From NCBI GenBank assembly GCA_014905825.1, contig JACGCN010000010.1, positions 62,001-126,000 of the forward strand: a stretch of DNA of 64,000 nt, written 5' to 3'. Made by a program: the position numbers and the translations under genes. Shown here one piece after another: positions 58,976 to 64,000 of the stretch. Source of the stretch: Lyophyllum atratum. Lineage: Eukaryota > Basidiomycota > Agaricomycetes > Agaricales > Lyophyllaceae. The notes under the pieces are model-generated. The model was not told the DNA's origin. It saw only the letters and a list, made by a program, of their open reading frames with translations, and did no database searches. Position 1 is the first letter of the stretch; each line of letters starts with the position of its first letter.

Positions 58976-60050
58976 TCGGTTCTTGGTTCTTCATTTCTCA
59001 AGACCTTCAGAACTGGTCCAGAACTGGTCCGAACCGCGAACCAAAGTGGTCCAGCATCTGGTTCAAAAAGACAGAATTTTCAGACTTTTCGCGTTAACGC
59101 GTTGACGCATTGGCGCACATGACTGGTTGGACTTCGAAAATTACAGTGGCAAACGGGAGCTTGCCTTCTGGTGATCTGACAACCGCCTCCCAGCTATTTT
59201 GCGCACGAAATCCCGTCACCCATCGCTCACAGCACCTCCTAATAGGTGTTTCGTTTTGCCTTTCATCTCCAGCGCGGTGACACTCTTCAAGACTGCAGGG
59301 ATGGCCTTGGAATGGTGGGAGGATCTGATTGTCGAATGCTCGATAGAAGGATCATTCCGTGGTTTAAGTGTACTGGTTGGGCCTTCAGGTATGTAAGCAG
59401 CTTGCTTTCCTCGGATGGCGTCAACATCGCCATCCACAGCGTGCTAACCATGGTTGTTGGAGGATGACAACAGAATCTCGTCCTAAAGGTGCGACTCTGT
59501 ATTCGATGCACGGCACCCCAGTGATTTGCCATCCACCATACCTGCCGCCACATTCTCATCAGCTGAACACCTAACACCACCAGTGGGCCACCACCTTCAC
59601 CCATCAGCTCCAGTGGCCAACATTGACCAACACATCGACGTGATCATAGCCATCACCCTCGTCTCGTTCACATGTCACATAGCAATATCCCGAGTTGTCT
59701 TCTCTTTCCCTGCCCGTGGACTTCAACCCATCCTCCTGTTGCCTCAGTTATTATTGCTCCTGGCTGCCGAGATGCCTGCTTTGCAGGTGATTTTAGTGTC
59801 AGGAGCTATTTCGACTATGGGCTGGTGAGGAGGATGTCGTCCATGCATGCGCAGGCGGAAAATTGAATTTTTTATTCCATTTTCTTCAAATTCTTTTGGT
59901 TCTCGGTTTGAACTGGGTTCAGAACCAGAACCGAACTGAGAGAACCGGTTCTGACGGTTCTGTTCTGGTTCTGGTTCGGTTCTCTCGCAGAGGCAATGGT
60001 TCTGGTTCCAGTTCCCAGCAAAAGGCTCGAGAACCAGACTGAACTGAACT
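58976..60050. mobile_element. GGTTCT-array element
   Basis: Two clusters of GGTTC/GAACC motifs, at 58976-59065 (about eight copies) and 59895-60050 (about fifteen copies, including the palindrome agaaccggttct), enclose about 830 bp of unique sequence with only short open frames. This mirrors the layout of the ACCGGT-array element at 56328-57491. No clean terminal inverted repeat or target duplication could be fixed. The right cluster ends about 30 bp from the LTR of the gypsy element. Confidence 0.5.
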
Positions 60051-60078
60051 TCAGCAGCACTACTACTGGAGGGAGGGG

Positions 60079-60526
60079 TGTCGGGTCGATCACTACAAGT
60101 TGATAGACTACGTGAGAAATGGAAGAGAGAGTAATGGTTTGATCACTGGTATAGCCTCCGTGATCGATCACAACGGAATAAAAATGGAAGCCGGAGCACA
60201 CAGATCGGAACAGACAAGAAAAGGCCGAGAATGACTTCACGCCTTGGTGGACGAAAAGACAAGGGATTCGAGAGAGCAAGAAGTGGAATATGAGAGAACT
60301 CAATGAGAAACGGGGTGGAAGCTTGCCCTGGTACGGGGCGAGCAACACTGAAATCAGACGCACCAAAACAGGAACGAGTTCTATTTGAGTTGAGTCTGTG
60401 CGAGAATACGTGTGGCGGTATGAAAGATGGGGGAAAAAGGGAAGAAGGAAGGGAGAGGTAAAGCGGCGGGTATAAATGGGGACGCCGCCAAGCATGTGTC
60501 AATAGTGTACGTAATCCAGGATTACA
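60079..60526 (-). repeat. 3' LTR of the Ty3/gypsy element
   Basis: On the minus strand the LTR would start TGTAATCCTGGATTACG immediately after a purine-rich polypurine tract (gagcgggggaggg), contain a TATA-like box (atttataccc), and end ...GACCCGACA, about 448 bp. The position, just 3' of the chromodomain stop, fits. The partner LTR is outside the window, so the inner end is a best guess. Confidence 0.55.
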
Positions 60527-60643
60527 CCCTCCCCCGCTCAAAAAAAAGCCAGTAGACGAAGCAGAAGGGACAGCGAGAATGGAATGTAGCGTAAGATTTA
60601 AAAAAAACTGCTCACACGGGTGCGTCAAAACCCAGTGGGAAAG

Positions 60644-63600
60644 CTACCGGTGGCAGGGACATGGCGAAGGGGAAAAGGACAATTTAACCCGAACCATTCC
60701 TTGCCAACCAGGTTGTAAGTGCCGCGTTGTTGCGCATTTCCGTGCCTGCGAGCCATCGGTCATGTTCCGGTCCATAACCGCTGTAACGGACAAGGTATTG
60801 GACACCTCTCCCGCGTTTTCGCTCGCGATGATGCTGTCGACGAACCACTCTTCTTGGCCGTCCTCTGTCAAAACCGGCTCCGGCTGAGCGAATTCGCGTG
60901 AGGGGAAAAGATTGCTGTCGTTTTCCTTGAAGGGAAGAACCTGCGAGGTGTGAAAGGTGTTGTAAGTTTTAGGACTGTTAGGCATGTCAATTGTAACCGT
61001 TGATGCTTCTGGGTTGATCCCTGTGATGGTGTAAGGACCGTCGAACCGAGGCATGAATTTTGCCACTCTGTTTTCGCCTTTTTTCTTGTATGAATTCCGA
61101 CGGTCTTCCGTTGATAGGCGTACTCGGCCACCGACTTCGAACGGGAATTCATCTCGGCGTTTGTTATTAGCCTGCGCTGCTTGTTGAATTTTCGCTTGCA
61201 TTAAGTTATCTTGAGCAGCCATAGTATCAGCACGCAGCCTTTCAATGACCTCGCGCGCACAAATTTCCTCGGCTTCCGCGTCCCGCGCCACGGGGATTAG
61301 CGGTGGGATGATACGCGGGCTTCGACCCATCCGCAATTCGAACGGTGAGAATCCTGTCGATTTGTTTACGGTGTTCATGAGATCGAAACGCACGCGACCG
61401 AGAGCACGGCGCCAGCCATGTTGATTACGATCCACATGAAAACGCAACGCTTGGTTGATTGTCTTGTTTGAACGCTCACTCGCGCCGTCAGTTTCGGGAT
61501 GATAAGACGACGACATTTTCATTTTTACTCCAACCAGCTTCGACAGATGTTTCCAAAATTTTGAGACGAACAGCTTGTCGCGGTCGCAGACGATGTTAGA
61601 CGGCAACCCATTTTCACAATACCAATGTTCGAAGAAGAGTTCAGCGAGCATCGCAGCGGTCACGTCAGTAGTCGTCGGTACCAGGCGAATATCAGAATGT
61701 AAACGGTCCGTGATAGTCAGCAAGTAATTTGCACCGTCGTCGTCGGGTAGAGGACCGATGAAATCCATGGCCACGGACTCACCGCGACCATCAGGTATTG
61801 GCAATGGATGAAGAGGACCAAGCGGCGCCTTAGTCGTTGATTTAAAACGTTGACATTCGCGGCATGCCGGGATATAACCGTATTCCAAATCCCGTCTCAT
61901 CTTCGGCCAATAATAAGCCGCGCGAATCGCGGCATACGATTTTTCAAAACCAAAATGTCCCAGGGAATCGTGCGCTAGTCTGAATATCGTTTCGCGTACA
62001 GTGCCCACGCGAGGAACGACGAGACGTGTACCAAGGAACCACAACTCGTTGACGCAAGTCAGGTTAGTCATCCCAGGTGCGGCAGCGATCAGATTCTTGC
62101 ACCAAGGGTCTTTAGCGTAGCCGGCAATGATGTCTTTCACGATAGTCGGGTCAACAGTTGGTGTTACAGAGGTTGTCGGCGGGTCCAGCGCGGCGACACG
62201 GTGCGCTAGAGCATGTGCCGATGCAAACGGTGATGAGGAACGCGACACGGGCAGAACAGCGTTAATGCAATGAGTAACAAGGTCATCATCATGCATGTCG
62301 GCGAACAGGGCGGCTTCAGCAACGGCAGCAGCACTGTCAAGAGCGTCGTCACCAGGAAGGCGCGACAAGGCGTCAGCCACAGTGTTATCCTCACCTTTGA
62401 CATATACAATTTTGCAGTCGAACTGCGACATAAACTCTGTCCACCGAGCCTGACGGCGGGAAAGATCGCGCTGTTTGTGGAAATTTTCGAGTGTGCGGTG
62501 ATCGGTGAAGACGACGAACTGAGTGCCGAACAAATCAGCTCGCCATTTGCGCAAGGCTCGGATGATGGACAGCATTTCTTTCTCATGCACAGGGTAATTC
62601 AGCTCCGCTCCCTTGAAGGTTGAGGAATCGAACGCAACTGGACGAGCGGTCTCCCAACTATCGCCAAATGACAGAACAGCACCAGAACGTCTGTCGCTTG
62701 CGTCGCAGGTCACAAAAATTGTTTTCGATTTGTCGTCGTGGTCGATTGTGGTTAAGCACTCGCGACTCACAACGATTTTTTTGATGGCATCCAGAGCGCG
62801 TGGGTGACAAGGCAGCCACTCAGGAAAGGAAGTGTCACATTCTTTCCGAGTCAGTTCAGTCAAGATGTCGGTGTGGTCCGCGAGATGAGGCAAAAAGGCA
62901 GCGATATAACGGACCAGTCCCAGAAAGGAGCGAACGTCGGTTGAAGATTTAGGAGTGGGCCAGTTCAGAATGCGATCGACCTTGCGTCCGTCGGCCTCAA
63001 TACCAGCAGCGGATATGTGGTGACCCAAAAAATCGATCGACGTGCAATACAGGTTCGTTTTAGCCGGATTGACGTATAACTGTGCGGCTCGGAGAGCCTC
63101 CAATATTTTACGGACGTTGATGTGATGTTCTTCGAGTGTCTGCGAATATATGACGATATCATCCAGGTAAACATGGCATATTTTACACAAGGTGCCAAGG
63201 ACAGTATTTTGATAAAACAAAGCCTGAAGATATTGTGAAGGTGCTCTTTGCGCAACACCACTATGATAAGTGAACATATAGTAAAGCAAATTTTGTATTT
63301 TGTTGAAAATCATAGTGTGAACAAATTCAGAATTTATTCCCTAAAGAAATGTAAAAAAACATCCACAATATTTTTACAATATGATCAGTGAACACTTCAT
63401 AATATGTACACAATATAGTGAGGTATTCCAGACTATGGTGAAGATATGGTGAAAATATTTTGACTACCTGACTATATTGTGAACATATTATAAAATCTTC
63501 ACTGATTATATTGTGAAAACATTGTGAAGGTTTCTTACATATCTTTAGAGAATGAATTCTGAATTTGTTCACACTATGATTTTCAATAAAATACAGAATT

Positions 63601-64000
63601 GGGCCTATCATATGTTCATTGATCATAGTGTTATCACACAAAGAGCACCTTCACAATATTTTCAGGCTTTGTCTCATCAAAATATTGTCCTGGGCACCTT
63701 GTGTTACCGATGTAGTCCCTCAACGCTGTCGAGACTCGGCGCTGATGAATCGCGGGCGCATTCCGAAGTCCCATGGGCATAACCAACCACTCGAAAAGTC
63801 CGAAGGGCATCGAAACAGCTGTCAGGTGGACGTGATCAGGGTGCATAGGCGTCTGGAAAAACGAATTTGTCATGTCTATAGTTGAGAAGAACTTGCCCTT
63901 CCCGCAGTCATGCAGAATGTCATCGACACGGGGCAACGGGTGATTATCGGGAACAGTGTTTGCGTTCAATTCGCGATAGTCGTTCACCCAACGAGGGAGA
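60644..64000 (-). pseudogene. Ty3/gypsy chromovirus Pol, 5' part beyond window, disrupted
   Basis: Minus strand, from the window end: reverse transcriptase ([55 protein letters not shown]), then MITE 3, then CHVYLDDIVIYSQ with the catalytic YLDD. RNase H follows (FVTCDASDRRSGAVLSF, ELNYPVHEKEMLSII, VFTDHRTLENF). Integrase comes next, with an HHCC zinc finger (H...LGHFG..., CRECQRF) and the D-D-E core (AMDFIGPLP, NIVCDRDKLF, SSSYHPETDGASERSN). A GPY/F-like region (RFDGPYTI) precedes a chromodomain. The main frame stops at 60644, but the chromodomain (GVQYLVRYSGYGPEHDRW) lies in the neighbouring frame, ending at 60684. A 1-nt loss in the run at 60816-60819 explains this. The two lesions make this copy non-autonomous. 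Confidence 0.93.
63186..63703. mobile_element. foldback MITE 3 (518 bp, TSD TAA/TTA) inside reverse transcriptase
   Basis: Palindromic AT-rich element with ends CACAAGGTGCC mirrored at both sides, arms of about 240 bp, and duplicated TTA on the plus strand (63183-63185 and 63704-63706). Removing it and one TAA copy rejoins the host frame exactly at RDYIG / KICHVYLDD, which proves the borders. Outer sequence (GACAATAT, TTGATGAGA, ATATTGTGAAGGT, CTCTTT) is shared with MITE 1. No coding capacity. Confidence 0.93.

Noticed and set aside
1..64000. CRISPR array, rRNA genes, bacterial operons
   Set aside because: No regularly spaced direct repeats, no rRNA-like blocks; intron-rich eukaryotic genes throughout.

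Overview
The window looks like nuclear DNA of a mushroom-forming basidiomycete (Agaricomycete). The evidence is dense genes broken by GT-AG introns of about 45-60 nt, a White Collar-1 type photoreceptor without a zinc finger, a CaaX-box mating-pheromone precursor, Zn(II)2Cys6 and MADS-box regulators, a KDZ transposase, and a chromodomain Ty3/gypsy element. No bacterial or organellar genes, rRNA, convincing tRNA or CRISPR array were seen.

Layout. 0.3-16.5 kb is ordinary gene space: a metallophosphoesterase (-), a Zn(II)2Cys6 transcription factor (-), two small unrecognised genes, an Rlm1/MEF2-type MADS-box factor (+), a DUF5648 fragment, a mitochondrial pyruvate dehydrogenase kinase (+) and a wc-1 blue-light receptor (-). 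17.6-21.3 kb is rearranged: a decayed inverted copy of the metallophosphoesterase locus is split by about 1.7 kb holding one intact pheromone-precursor gene (...YCVVA) and one 5'-truncated relative (...YCVTA). 23-26.9 kb has MYND-finger and F-box genes. 27-31.8 kb is poor in recognisable genes apart from a paralogue of the small gene at 17.7 kb. 31.8-43.4 kb holds a BTB/CAP-Gly protein (+), an OPT oligopeptide transporter (-) and the Hsp70 exchange factor Fes1 (-), with an uncharacterised gene after it.

44.9-64 kb is a mobile-element island. It holds a decayed Gag region, an apparently intact KDZ transposase with a CxC2-like zinc-binding domain, four members of fungal lineage-expanded families, three foldback MITEs with CAC...GTG ends and 3-bp TNA target duplications, two elements built around arrays of ACCGGT-like or GGTTCT-like motifs, and the 3' part of a Ty3/gypsy chromovirus. 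That element has one MITE inside its reverse transcriptase and a 1-nt frameshift in its chromodomain.

Most stimulating: the pheromone genes embedded in a broken inverted duplication, the related foldback MITEs (one nested in another element inside a probable intron), and the motif-array elements. Exon joins were placed by eye from splice signals and frame. For PDK, MADS, WC-1, metallophosphoesterase, F-box and BTB/CAP-Gly the summed exon lengths are divisible by three.
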